From NCBI RefSeq assembly GCF_007991735.1, contig NZ_BJYX01000006.1, positions 161,384 through 225,383 of the forward strand: 64,000 nucleotides of DNA, given 5' to 3'. How positions within the stretch are numbered: the stretch's first letter is position 1; every line of letters begins with the position of its first letter. The notes below the pieces were generated by a model that saw nothing but the letters and a program-made list of their open reading frames with translations, had not been told where the DNA came from and made no database searches. This document shows, one piece after another, positions 53,856-64,000 of this stretch. The position numbers and the translations under genes are program-made. Source of the stretch: Terrabacter aerolatus. Lineage in GTDB: Bacteria > Actinomycetota > Actinomycetes > Actinomycetales > Dermatophilaceae.

Positions 53856-54931
53856 GCCACGACGTCCAGGGCGAGGCCGGCGACCCCGACCAGGTCGGCG
53901 AGGTCGGCGAGCTCCGCCGAGCGGGCGGCGTCCGCTGGCACCGCCCCCTGGCGGCGCGCCCAGACCGCCGACTGCCGGACGACCTCGCCCACGACGACGA
54001 CCGCCGGCGAGGCCGCACCGGCCCGGGCCGCGGCGTCGGAGAGGGTGGCGAGGGTTCCGACGATGCTGCGCTGGTCGGGGGTGAAGCCGCGCTCGACGAC
54101 CGCGGCCGGGGTGTCGCCCGGCATTCCGGCACCGAGCAGGGCGGTGGTGAGCGGGACGAGGTTGTGCATCCCCATGAGGATGACGACGGTGCCACCCAGC
54201 CCCGCCAGGGCGCGGGCCTGGGGCGGCTCGAGCGGGACGTGCCCCGAGACGACGGTGAAGGCGTGGCTGACTCCCCGGTGGGTCACCGGGATGCCGGCGC
54301 TGCCCGGCACCCCGACGGCCGAGGAGACCCCGGGCACGACGGTCACGGGAAGGCCCGCCTCCACCGCGGCAGCGACCTCCTCACCTCCACGGCCGAAGAC
54401 GTAGGGGTCACCGCCCTTGAGGCGCACCACCGTGAGACCCGTGAGGGCACGGTCGACCAGGAGGCGCTCGATGTCGCCCTGGGGCACGGCGTGGTGCCCG
54501 GGCCGCTTGCCGACGTCCACGACCTCGGCGCCCGGAGCGAGCGCTGCGACGTCGCCCACCTCCGCGAGCCGGTCGGTCAGCACGACGTCGGCGTCCGCGA
54601 GGGCGCGGATCCCGGCGAGCGTCATGAGCTCGAGACCCCCGGGACCCGCGCCGACGAGGACGACCCGGCCCCGGGGCGCGTCCGGGGCCGGCTCGGTCAC
54701 GACGGGGCAGCACCCCACGAGAGCCGCGCGGGCCTCGGTCCACGTGGCCGCCGGCCCGACGAGGACACCGAGGCGGGCGCCCTCGCAGCGCTCGCGGGTC
54801 ACGTCACGGGGGCGCGCGGCCACCGACACCACGGCCCCGGCCCGCTCGTAGCGGCGCACGCAGGCGGTCGTCAGTCCCGGCGGGCCCACGACGAGCACGG
54901 ACAGTCCCTCGAGGTCGGTCTCGATCAGCAT
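53852..54931 (-). CDS. cobA: Uroporphyrinogen-III C-methyltransferase with reduced CysG-like N-terminal domain
   Basis: 359 residues. The C-terminal SUMT domain (about 115-355) has VGAGPGGLELMT and VVRLKGGDPYVFGRGGEE, needed for SAM-dependent methylation to precorrin-2. The first ~105 residues resemble a shortened NAD-binding domain of siroheme synthase (LVVGPPGLTTACVRRYERAGA) with a degenerate glycine loop, so dehydrogenase activity is doubtful. It makes the siroheme precursor for NirB. The ATG follows GGGAGG; longer in-frame starts exist. Confidence 0.87.
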   Translation of the reverse strand: MLIETDLEGLSVLVVGPPGLTTACVRRYERAGAVVSVAARPRDVTRERCEGARLGVLVGPAATWTEARAALVGCCPVVTEPAPDAPRGRVVLVGAGPGGLELMTLAGIRALADADVVLTDRLAEVGDVAALAPGAEVVDVGKRPGHHAVPQGDIERLLVDRALTGLTVVRLKGGDPYVFGRGGEEVAAAVEAGLPVTVVPGVSSAVGVPGSAGIPVTHRGVSHAFTVVSGHVPLEPPQARALAGLGGTVVILMGMHNLVPLTTALLGAGMPGDTPAAVVERGFTPDQRSIVGTLATLSDAAARAGAASPAVVVVGEVVRQSAVWARRQGAVPADAARSAELADLADLVGVAGLALDVVA

Positions 54932-55132
54932 GTCGGCCTCCCGTCGCAGCTCGCGTTCCACGTCGGTCGCCAGCGTAGGAAGAGCGTGTTTCGTCCGCGT
55001 TTCCGTCCGGCGATGCCCCGGTAACGACCCACTCACCGGGCTGTATGCCGTGAGGTGCGTTCGCCGGACGGGCGTCGGCGCCGCTCGGGGTACGCCCCGC
55101 CCCGTCCGGCGCCGACCTGAGAGAGTGTGGCC

Positions 55133-55822
55133 ATGACCAGCGCATCACCCGCGCTCGTGGCGGTGGCCCACGGCACGTCCTCGGCGGCCGGCCGGTCGGC
55201 CATCGGGAGCCTCGTCGCCGCCGTGGCGGCGCGACGCCCGGACCTCACCGTGCGGGCGGCCTTCGTCGACGTGCAGCCGCCGGGTCCCTCGACCGTGCTG
55301 ACCTCGCTCGACGCGGCCACCCCGGGTCGACTGGTGCCGCTGCTGCTCTCGGCCGGCTACCACGTCTACGTCGACCTCGCCGAGGCCGCGGAGGCGGTGC
55401 CGGGCACGACGGTCGCACCGGCCCTGGGGCCGGACGACCGGCTGGCGTCGCTGCTGGCGCGCCGGCTCGCGGACGCCGGGCTGCGCGACGACGACGTCGT
55501 GGTGCTCGGCGCTGCCGGTTCCTCTCAGGCGTCGGCCGTGGGTGACTGCGAGCACGTGGCAGCAGCGCTCGGTCGGCTCATCGGGCGGCCGGTCGTCGCC
55601 GGCTACCTGTCCGCTGCCGAGCCCAGGCTCGCCGATGCCGTTGCGGCGCAACGGCTTCCGGGACGTCGGGTTGTCGTCGCCACCTATCTGCTTGCACCCG
55701 GGTTCTTCGCGGACCTGGCCGGCCGGTCGGGGGCGGACCTCACCACCCCTCCGCTGCTGCTCGCTCACGAGCCGGCCCCCGAGGAGCTCGTCGACATCGT
55801 CGTCGAGCGCTACGCCGGCTGA
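55133..55822 (+). CDS. Sirohydrochlorin chelatase (CbiX/SirB-like)
   Basis: 229 residues with two homologous halves. VAHGTSS at the N-terminus carries the metal-binding His; VPLLLSAGYHVYVDL carries the second. It inserts iron into sirohydrochlorin. Divergent from the methyltransferase/regulator pair, with a GTATGCCGTGAGG copy in the shared upstream region. ATG chosen with GAGAG eight bases before; a GTG two codons earlier is possible. Confidence 0.88.
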   Translation: MTSASPALVAVAHGTSSAAGRSAIGSLVAAVAARRPDLTVRAAFVDVQPPGPSTVLTSLDAATPGRLVPLLLSAGYHVYVDLAEAAEAVPGTTVAPALGPDDRLASLLARRLADAGLRDDDVVVLGAAGSSQASAVGDCEHVAAALGRLIGRPVVAGYLSAAEPRLADAVAAQRLPGRRVVVATYLLAPGFFADLAGRSGADLTTPPLLLAHEPAPEELVDIVVERYAG

Positions 55823-55831
55823 CGAGACCCA

Positions 55832-55849
55832 CGCCCCGGGCCGGGGGCG
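55832..55849. terminator. GC-rich hairpin between convergent genes
   Basis: CGCCCC pairs with GGGGCG around a GC-rich loop, between the chelatase stop and the end of the second WXG gene. Short, no T-tract. Confidence 0.45.
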
Positions 55850-55864
55850 CGCGACGCGACCGAG

Positions 55865-56470
55865 TCAGCGGGTCGGCCGCCCGAGCTGGTGCGCAGCCGT
55901 GGCGACCACCGCCGCCGACCGGACCGGAGCGTGCGTCGGGTCGACTGCCGGGTGACCAGCGGGGCCACTAACGGCGCCGCCGATCCACTGGGCCAGGCCC
56001 ACCGCGCGGAGCGGCTGCGGCACCCCGGGCACGACCACGGGATGGGCGCCCGACACGCGCCGGCCCGAAGGGGTATCGGTCGGGGCCACGGGGTGGGCCA
56101 CCGGCCCGCTGACGTGACCTGCGGGGTGGCGCGACCCGCTGACGCCCGCGGGAGACAGGGCGGACCCTGAGGACCCTGAGAGCCCTGAGAACCCTGAGGA
56201 CCGGTGCTGGAGGTCCGCGTTGTCGTGCAGGCGCCGCGCCAACCGGTCGAGGTCGGCGCTGATGCGCTGCAGGTCGTGCTCGACCCGACGCCAGCGTTCG
56301 AGCAGGTGCTGCAGGTCCGGGCCCTGCCAGGCCGACTGCATCACGCTGACCGCGCGCTGTCCGCGCGCGCGGACGACGTCGACCTCCCGGCCGAACGACG
56401 CCAGACGACCCGCCGAGTCGCGCAGAGCATCGACGTCAGCACCCTTCGAGAACACAGAACTCCCCTTCAC
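55865..56470 (-). CDS. Second WXG-type protein with disordered C-terminal half
   Basis: 201 residues. The N-terminal helical hairpin (about 8-92) has W-x-G at 48-50 (WQG) and is paralogous to the N-terminus of the protein at 13737-14705 (SKGADVDALRDSA against KKGADPVALRASA). The rest is Ser/Gly/Pro/His/Val-rich and probably disordered. It begins with SGFSGLSGSSG encoded by 9-bp repeats at 56162-56197. No partner genes adjoin it. Its promoter carries the same palindrome as the first WXG cassette. Confidence 0.72.
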   Translation of the reverse strand: MKGSSVFSKGADVDALRDSAGRLASFGREVDVVRARGQRAVSVMQSAWQGPDLQHLLERWRRVEHDLQRISADLDRLARRLHDNADLQHRSSGFSGLSGSSGSALSPAGVSGSRHPAGHVSGPVAHPVAPTDTPSGRRVSGAHPVVVPGVPQPLRAVGLAQWIGGAVSGPAGHPAVDPTHAPVRSAAVVATAAHQLGRPTR

Positions 56471-56487
56471 CCCTGCAAACCGGACCC

Positions 56488-56532
56488 ATACTCACCTGAC
56501 GGGCACGTTGGGTGCAACGGGGAACGCTCCCC
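56488..56532 (-). promoter_or_regulatory. Promoter and palindromic operator of the second WXG gene
   Basis: Reading on the minus strand: GGGGAGCGTTCCCC (56532-56519), one base, -35 TTGCAC (56517-56512), an 18-base spacer, then a weak -10 GAGTAT (56493-56488). The start codon is about 17 bases further. The arrangement copies that at 14781-14824. Confidence 0.6.
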
Positions 56533-56579
56533 GGGCCCACGGCATACTCGGAACGTCCCGCCCGTGCCCGAGGGAAGGT

Positions 56580-57230
56580 ATGCCGCTGAGCCCGCCACGC
56601 CGCTACCTGACCATCGCATCGCCCGCCTCCGCCGAGATCGAGGTGAAGCGGTCGCGGTTCGTCTGCGACGTGTCGCCGGCGAGCTCGGAGGAGGAGGCCC
56701 GCGCGTTCGTCGAGCAGGTCCGGGCCGGCAGCCGCGACGCCCGACACCACTGCACCGCGTTCGTGCTCGGCGTCGACGGCGCGACCCGACGCAGCAACGA
56801 CGACGGTGAGCCCTCGGGCACGGCCGGGGCGCCGATGCTCGAGGTCCTCGCCGGCCACGGCCTGACCGAGGTGGTGGCGGTCGTGACGCGGTGGTTCGGC
56901 GGGACCCTGCTGGGCACCGGTGGACTCATCCGGGCCTACGGCGACGCCGTCTCACAGGCCATCGACGCCGCGACGCTGCTGACGTGCGAGCTGCGTCAGG
57001 GGCTCGTCGTGACGGTCGGGAGCGCGGACGCCCCGCGGGTGGAGAACGCCCTCCGTGCGCACCGTGGCTGCACCGTCACGTCGGCGGCCTGGTCGGCCGC
57101 CGGCATCGTCCTGGAGCTCGCCGTCGAGCCGGACGAGGACGAGCCCGTGCGCGGGCTCGTCGCCTCGCTCACCTCGGGCGCCGGAAGCGTGGCCCTCGGA
57201 GCCCCGACCTGGGTGCAGCGCACGGGCTGA
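56580..57230 (+). CDS. YigZ/IMPACT family protein
   Basis: 216 residues. RHHCTAFVLG, NDDGEPSGTAG and RWFGGTLLGTGGLIRAYGDAV are the full UPF0029/IMPACT signature, followed by an EF-G domain-V-like C-terminus. Members are tied to translation control, but the bacterial role is unclear. The ATG lies inside a GTATGCCG copy, with GGGAAGG upstream. Confidence 0.9.
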   Translation: MPLSPPRRYLTIASPASAEIEVKRSRFVCDVSPASSEEEARAFVEQVRAGSRDARHHCTAFVLGVDGATRRSNDDGEPSGTAGAPMLEVLAGHGLTEVVAVVTRWFGGTLLGTGGLIRAYGDAVSQAIDAATLLTCELRQGLVVTVGSADAPRVENALRAHRGCTVTSAAWSAAGIVLELAVEPDEDEPVRGLVASLTSGAGSVALGAPTWVQRTG

Positions 57231-57262
57231 TCGGCCCCGCACCAGCGTGAGAGCATGCCTGC

Positions 57263-57835
57263 ATGGGCTTCCACATCGCCAACGAGCCGGCTGCCGACCA
57301 GGTCCTCGACGAGCACCCCTTCGCCGTCGTCGTCGGGATGATGCTCGACCAGCAGTACGGCATGGAGCACGCCTTCCGTGGCGGCTACAAGGTGCTGAGC
57401 CGGTTCGGCACGCTCGACCCGGCCGTCATCGCGGCAGCCGACCCGGACGAGTTCAAGGCGATGGCCAGCACGCCGCCCGCGATCCACCGTTTCCCCGGCT
57501 CGATGGCAGCACGTCTGCAGGAGCTCGCCGCCCTCGTCGAGGACCGTTACGACGGCGACGTGACCCGGCTCTGGACCGAGGCCGCCACCGGCAAGGAGCT
57601 GCTGCGACGCGTGCAGGAGCTGCCCGGCTTCGGCAAGCAGAAGGCACAGATCTTCGTGGCCCTGCTCGCCAAGCAGCTCGGGGTCCGGCCCGAGGGGTGG
57701 GAGTCGGCTGCGGGCGACTACGCCCTCGACGGCTACCGCTCGGTGGCCGACGTCGTGGACGCGGACTCGCTGCTCAAGGTCCGGGAGTTCAAGCAGGCCA
57801 AGAAGGCCGAGGCGAAGGCCCAGCAGGACGCCTGA
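57263..57835 (+). CDS. HhH-GPD-type base-excision-repair family protein
   Basis: 190 residues. VVVGMMLDQQYGMEHAF resembles the first helix of the HhH-GPD fold, and ELPGFGKQKAQIFVALLAK is the helix-hairpin-helix. No iron-sulfur cysteines and no clear catalytic Lys, so glycosylase activity is uncertain. A Lys/Ala tail may bind DNA. Follows the IMPACT gene by 32 bases. Confidence 0.82.
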   Translation: MGFHIANEPAADQVLDEHPFAVVVGMMLDQQYGMEHAFRGGYKVLSRFGTLDPAVIAAADPDEFKAMASTPPAIHRFPGSMAARLQELAALVEDRYDGDVTRLWTEAATGKELLRRVQELPGFGKQKAQIFVALLAKQLGVRPEGWESAAGDYALDGYRSVADVVDADSLLKVREFKQAKKAEAKAQQDA

Positions 57836-57929
57836 GACACCACGTCCGTCGGGCGGGTGCCGATGGGCTCGCTTCTCGTCGAAGCGGTCCGGGCGCGGTG
57901 GCGTCGGTTCGGGCGCCCCGGCGGACTGG

Positions 57930-58589
57930 TCAGCCGATGCGGACGTGAACGACCCAGGATCCTTGGGACGGCGAGCACCGCAACGCCTCCCCGCAGGTGG
58001 TCCGGCTCGCCGTCAGGTCGGCAGCGCCCACCCCGACGGTCCGGTAGCGGGCGACGACGGTGCCGCACCCGACGCCGGGCAGGCAGGTTCCTCGTGGGGC
58101 GGGCGTGACCACCTGCTCGCCGAGCTGGGTGATGCCGGCGCCGGGCGGCCCGAAGCGCCAGTAGGTGTTGTGGAGCACGGCGACGAGGACCCGGCCGCCG
58201 GCGACGTCCACCGTCCGGCCGTTGTCGCTCTCCGTCACCTCCCGCTCCCCCGGCAGGACGGTCACCGTGGGCGACGGCACCGGAGCCCCGGTCGTCGGGG
58301 TCGTGCTCCGGCCGGCTGGCGACGTGGTGGTCGGAGTCGGCCCCGGGCTCGACACAGGACCGGGACTGCTGGTCGTCCCCGGCCCCGACGACGTCGTGGT
58401 GGCTCCTCCGCCGCCCTGCCCCGTGGTGCACGCCGAGGCGGCGAGGACGGCCGTCACGGCGAGCACCACGACCGAAGGCACGACGGCATGACCCCACCGG
58501 TGCGGGCACCGGCGGATGCGGATCTCGATCCCGAGATCGCCGTCGGACGCGATGGTGGGCTGGGCACCGAGGTCAGCGGCACGCTTCAC
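57930..58589 (-). CDS. Lipoprotein with Pro/Thr linker and Cys-rich C-terminal domain
   Basis: About 219 residues from the GTG at 58589; a GTG at 58481 would give 183. Hydrophobic segment VVPSVVVLAVTAVLAAS leads to lipobox SAC, then a long Ser/Thr/Pro/Gly linker, then a beta-rich domain with four Cys (TCLPGVGCG, TTCGEALRC), probably two disulfides. The longer start supplies the Arg-rich n-region but is unusually long for a lipoprotein, so the start is unsettled. No family recognised. Confidence 0.62.
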   Translation of the reverse strand: MKRAADLGAQPTIASDGDLGIEIRIRRCPHRWGHAVVPSVVVLAVTAVLAASACTTGQGGGGATTTSSGPGTTSSPGPVSSPGPTPTTTSPAGRSTTPTTGAPVPSPTVTVLPGEREVTESDNGRTVDVAGGRVLVAVLHNTYWRFGPPGAGITQLGEQVVTPAPRGTCLPGVGCGTVVARYRTVGVGAADLTASRTTCGEALRCSPSQGSWVVHVRIG

Positions 58590-58849
58590 GGGTTGATCAT
58601 GACACCGCGAGCTGTGCCGAGGAGCCGCGACGTGGTCGCGGCGATCGAGCCGAGCAACGCTTCGGCGGAGTCGACGCCGCGCAGAGGACGAGACTGGCGC
58701 CCACCAGTCGGACTTCGCCGGAAAGGCAGGGCGCGGTTTGACGCAGTGGCTCGCGTGGGGCCTCGAGCACCTTGGGGCAGGGCGACCTGCGAACGCCGCC
58801 ACACTCGTCGTGTCCCCCCGGGACCGGCATCGCAGCTCCCCCCAAAGGG
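58590..58849. other. Intergenic stretch without a supported gene
   Basis: Short open frames exist on both strands but none has a ribosome-binding site or recognisable protein. It holds the promoter of the lipoprotein gene and the downstream region of cystathionine beta-synthase. Confidence 0.4.
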
Positions 58850-60220
<1,371 letters not shown>

Positions 60221-60396
60221 GCGCCCATCCTAGGAGGGCCGTCCCGGAGGTCGAGACTCCCGGCCTCCGGACGCACCACCCGGCATCGACCGGCATCGAC
60301 CGACCCCGCACGAACCGGGCACGGACCGTCGCGCCCGGGCGTTACCGTGGTGGACCGGGACGAGCAGGACGAGCGCGACCAGGAGGGGGCTTCGGG

Positions 60397-61587
60397 ATGG
60401 GGCGTGCACGACGCGCACGCAAGATCGCACAGGCGGCCGCCTACGGCGGTGGCGTCGGGGTCGCCGGGCTGGGCGCCCTGGGCGCCATCGGCTACGGCAT
60501 CCTCCGCGTCGAGGCGATCATGGCCCGACGCATCGTCGGGCAGCCCTTCGAGGGCGCGCCGTCCGACAGCGGCCGCTACGGCTCCGGATCCGGAGCAGCC
60601 CTGCGGTTCGTCGTGCTCGGCGACTCGACCGGTGTCGGGATGGGCGCCGACCATGCGAACCAGACGATCGGGGCGACCATCGCGAACGGCATCGCGGCGT
60701 TCAGCGGCCGTCCGGTCGAGCTGACCAACGTCGCGGTGATCGGCGCCGAGTCACCCGGACTCGACGAGCAGGTCGAGCGCGTCCTGGCGGCCGTGCCCGA
60801 GCCCGACGTCGCCGTCATCCTCATCGGCGCCAACGACGTCACCCACCGCATCGACACGTCCGTCGCCGTGCGCCACCTCGAGATGGCGGTGGGCAGCCTG
60901 CGCAAGGCCGGTGCCGAGGTCGTCGTCGGCACGTGCCCCGACCTCGGGGCCATCGAGCCGGTGCCCCAGCCGCTTCGGCTGCTCGCCCGCCGCTGGTCGC
61001 GTGACCTCGCCGCGGCCCAGACGGTGGCCGTCGTCGAGGCCGGTGGCCGCGCGGTGTCGATCGGCGACCTGCTGAGCGAGGCCTTCTCCGCCGAGCCCCA
61101 CGTGATGTTCAGCAAGGACCGCTTCCACCCCAGCCCCGCCGGCTACGCCCGGGTCGCGGCCGCCCTGCTCCCCACCGTCAGCGCTGCCCTCGACCTCTTC
61201 GGTGAGCGCAGCACGCCGACCGAGCCCAACGTCCGGCGCGGCGGGAGCGTCCGGCCGCTCGCCGTGGCCGCCACCAAGGCGGTCACCCGGCCCGGCACCG
61301 AGGTGGCCCCCACCGAGGTCGGGGGCCAGTCCCGCGGCCCGCACGGCCGCTGGGCGGTGCTGCTGCACCGCATCCGCCCGACCGTGCCGGCCGCGGCCTC
61401 CTCGGGCGCGGCCGCCCCGGGCGCGGCGGCCCCAGCCGCACCTCCGGCAACCGATGCCCTGGCCGCCCCCACCCACGACCCGAGCGACGCACCGCACGAC
61501 GACCTCGGGACGGGCGGGACGGCATACGCCCCCGGCGACGGCGGGAGTCCTGCGACGGACGCCGCCGAGGGCGCGGTCCTGCGCTGA
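60397..61587 (+). CDS. SGNH-family hydrolase with N-terminal membrane segment and disordered tail
   Basis: 396 residues. A basic N-terminus and Gly/Ala-rich hydrophobic segment (about 12-37), then the catalytic domain with GDST (75-78), GANDVTH and KDRFHPSPAGYARV (Asp/His). A tail of about 130 residues rich in Ala, Pro, Thr and Asp follows. Family members deacylate lipids or cell-wall polymers; this one is probably membrane-bound facing outwards. GTATGCCG near the C-terminus encodes Thr-Ala-Tyr. Confidence 0.85.
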   Translation: MGRARRARKIAQAAAYGGGVGVAGLGALGAIGYGILRVEAIMARRIVGQPFEGAPSDSGRYGSGSGAALRFVVLGDSTGVGMGADHANQTIGATIANGIAAFSGRPVELTNVAVIGAESPGLDEQVERVLAAVPEPDVAVILIGANDVTHRIDTSVAVRHLEMAVGSLRKAGAEVVVGTCPDLGAIEPVPQPLRLLARRWSRDLAAAQTVAVVEAGGRAVSIGDLLSEAFSAEPHVMFSKDRFHPSPAGYARVAAALLPTVSAALDLFGERSTPTEPNVRRGGSVRPLAVAATKAVTRPGTEVAPTEVGGQSRGPHGRWAVLLHRIRPTVPAAASSGAAAPGAAAPAAPPATDALAAPTHDPSDAPHDDLGTGGTAYAPGDGGSPATDAAEGAVLR

Positions 61588-61622
61588 CGCCCGGGTGGCC
61601 CCAGCCCTGGGTTCGGCACACG

Positions 61623-61658
61623 ACGAAGGGCCGCCCGCAGGTGCGGACGGCCCTTCGT
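61623..61658. terminator. Bidirectional terminator hairpin
   Basis: ACGAAGGGCCG pairs with CGGCCCTTCGT, with an inner CCGCA/TGCGG stem. It lies between the SGNH hydrolase and the lipoprotein ending at 61671. Confidence 0.85.
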
Positions 61659-61670
61659 GGGCAGAGCAGG

Positions 61671-62444
61671 TCAGCCGATCTTCATGATCTGGCTCGCGTC
61701 GGGCGCCTTGATGCCCAGGTCCTCGTTCCACTTGGAGAAGTCGAGCTGGCCGGGGCTGTCGGACGAGCCGGTGAAGCGCACGACCTCGGACTTGTCCTTG
61801 GAGACGTAGAGCGCGCCCTCCTTCTTGCCCCTCTTGTCGGTGAGCACCCAGCAGTCCACCCCGTTGACGTTCTCGGTCGCGGCCGTCGGAGCCAGCTGCT
61901 GCGGGGTCACCGCGCCGAACGCCTTCTCGAGGAAGCTCTTCAGGCTGAGGCTCTGCGTCATCGAGGACGCCGAGGCCGGGGCCTTGATGAACTTGTCGCC
62001 GGCCTTCTGGACCGAGGCGGGTGCGCCCTGCTTCTTCCAGAAGGTCGCATCGCCCTGGATGAAGACGCCGTCGCCGACGGAGATGACGCGGGCCTTGCCG
62101 TCGCCCTCCATCTCGATGGCGATGTCGGCGGTCGTGCCGTCGCTCGTGCCCTTGAAGTCGATCTTGATGGCCTTGCCGCTCTGCTCGACCTGCCCGACGA
62201 AGGCGCCCGACGTCGCGGCGAGCGCGTTGGTCTTGGCCTTGTCGAGGATGTCGGCTGCCTGCGACATGCCGCTCGTCGAGCCGGCGGTCGTCGAGGTCGT
62301 CGTGGCGGCCGGCGTCGAGGACGTGGCAGCGGCCGAGCTGCTGGTGCCGGCGGCCGGCGTCTCGGACTTCGAGCACGCGGCTGCGCCGAGGCTGATCGCG
62401 AGCGCGCCGGAGACGGCGACGACGCGAGTCGTGAAGGTCTTCAT
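61671..62444 (-). CDS. LppX/LprAFG-like lipoprotein
   Basis: 257 residues. Lipobox GAAAC at about 20-24, a Ser/Thr/Ala linker (about 25-60), then a domain of alternating beta strands and a long helix. GAFVGQVEQSGKAIKIDFKG, VISVGDGVFIQGDATFWKK and DCWVLTDKRGKKEGALYVSK recall LppX/LprG lipid-carrier lipoproteins. Lipid binding is inference. Single gene. Confidence 0.78.
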   Translation of the reverse strand: MKTFTTRVVAVSGALAISLGAAACSKSETPAAGTSSSAAATSSTPAATTTSTTAGSTSGMSQAADILDKAKTNALAATSGAFVGQVEQSGKAIKIDFKGTSDGTTADIAIEMEGDGKARVISVGDGVFIQGDATFWKKQGAPASVQKAGDKFIKAPASASSMTQSLSLKSFLEKAFGAVTPQQLAPTAATENVNGVDCWVLTDKRGKKEGALYVSKDKSEVVRFTGSSDSPGQLDFSKWNEDLGIKAPDASQIMKIG

Positions 62445-62676
62445 GGTGGGAAAGCCCCCTGGTGGTCGGAGGGTCAGGAGTGAGTGCCCGGACCCGAGCG
62501 GCGCGTACGGCGCCGTCGAATCCACCCTAACGGTCGCACGCTGCGGACCTTCCCGTCGTGTCCCATCCGTCGCTGTCACCCGGCTGCTCGGGACCACAGG
62601 GTGACCGACCGAGACGCACGTCATGGCCGACGCCCTGTCCATCCGGTGCGAGGACGTCCTACCATCGTGGGGACTG

Positions 62677-62690
62677 AGCAAGCGCTTAGT
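62677..62690. promoter_or_regulatory. KstR2/TetR-like palindrome upstream of the thiolase
   Basis: AGCAAGCGCTTAGT contains the perfect 8-bp palindrome AAGCGCTT. It matches the AnCAAGnnCTTGnT consensus of the TetR-family repressor KstR2 at all but one position. It lies 52 bases before the thiolase start. Other TetR repressors of fatty-acid genes use similar sites. Confidence 0.5.
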
Positions 62691-62741
62691 CGCCCGTCGC
62701 ACTGCCGCGCGGGCCGTCGATGCTGCACCAGGAGATCCCCC

Positions 62742-63965
<1,224 letters not shown>

Positions 63966-64000
63966 CACCAAGACCTGCCCCCAACCACGTCGAGTGGGGG

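Noticed and set aside
63966..64000. Terminator after the thiolase
   Set aside because: A CCAC/GTGG arm pair is visible but the window ends inside it, so the hairpin cannot be judged.

Overview
The window looks like chromosomal DNA of a very high-GC actinobacterium, probably an Intrasporangiaceae-type (Janibacter/Knoellia-like) member of the Micrococcales. The signs are GTG starts, tight ATGA/GTGA gene overlaps, a mycothiol S-conjugate amidase (mca), PspC-type sensor kinases, WXG-type proteins and actinobacterial DUF families. No rRNA, tRNA, prophage, insertion sequence or CRISPR array was seen. The family-level placement is inference from gene content.

Layout. 1-8507 is one long minus-strand operon, in transcription order glmS, acpS, nnr (fused NAD(P)HX epimerase/dehydratase), alr, an alpha/beta hydrolase, tsaE, tsaB, rimI, tsaD (cut by the window edge): envelope precursors followed by the t6A tRNA-modification set. 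8579-12317 holds coaA, a secreted lysozyme-like protein and a PIN-PhoH ATPase. 12657-14705 is a three-gene WXG/ESX-like cassette. 14834-22775 carries uppS, a hemolysin-III membrane protein, mca, DUF4307, greA, an orphan mutL-type reactivase, a cystathionine gamma-synthase/lyase and an SGNH hydrolase. 22833-31125 contains an amino-acid ABC transporter, a lipoprotein, a two-component system co-transcribed with a low-complexity secreted protein, another secreted protein and a tandem pair of GNAT proteins. 31278-42751 has msrA, a heavily frameshifted secreted-protein pseudogene, an SRPBCC/GNAT pair, an M13 peptidase, and a divergent PspC/LiaF-like module with its own two-component system.

42971-55822 is a nitrate-assimilation island: narK, nasA, nasC-like, nirB and nirD form one operon. 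Nearby are an NnaR-like HemD-winged-helix regulator, a siroheme methyltransferase and a chelatase. A QorB/QorR-like redox pair sits between them. 55865-63965 has a second WXG protein, a YigZ/IMPACT protein, a HhH-GPD protein, lipoproteins, cystathionine beta-synthase, another SGNH hydrolase and a thiolase.

Two signals cut across the gene list. First, the octamer GTATGCCG (longer form cGTATGCCGtgtgg) recurs throughout. I hand-counted 36 GTATGCC sites, 35 of them followed by G. They are enriched between genes. Inside genes they always fall on Tyr-Ala or Ala-Tyr codon pairs, using TAT or GCA codons. Two copies form a 48-nt hairpin between convergent genes. This resembles a genome signature or DNA-uptake-like sequence. 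Second, the two WXG-protein loci, about 42 kb apart, share a GGGGA-N4-TCCCC palindrome placed one base from the -35 box, which suggests one regulator controls both.
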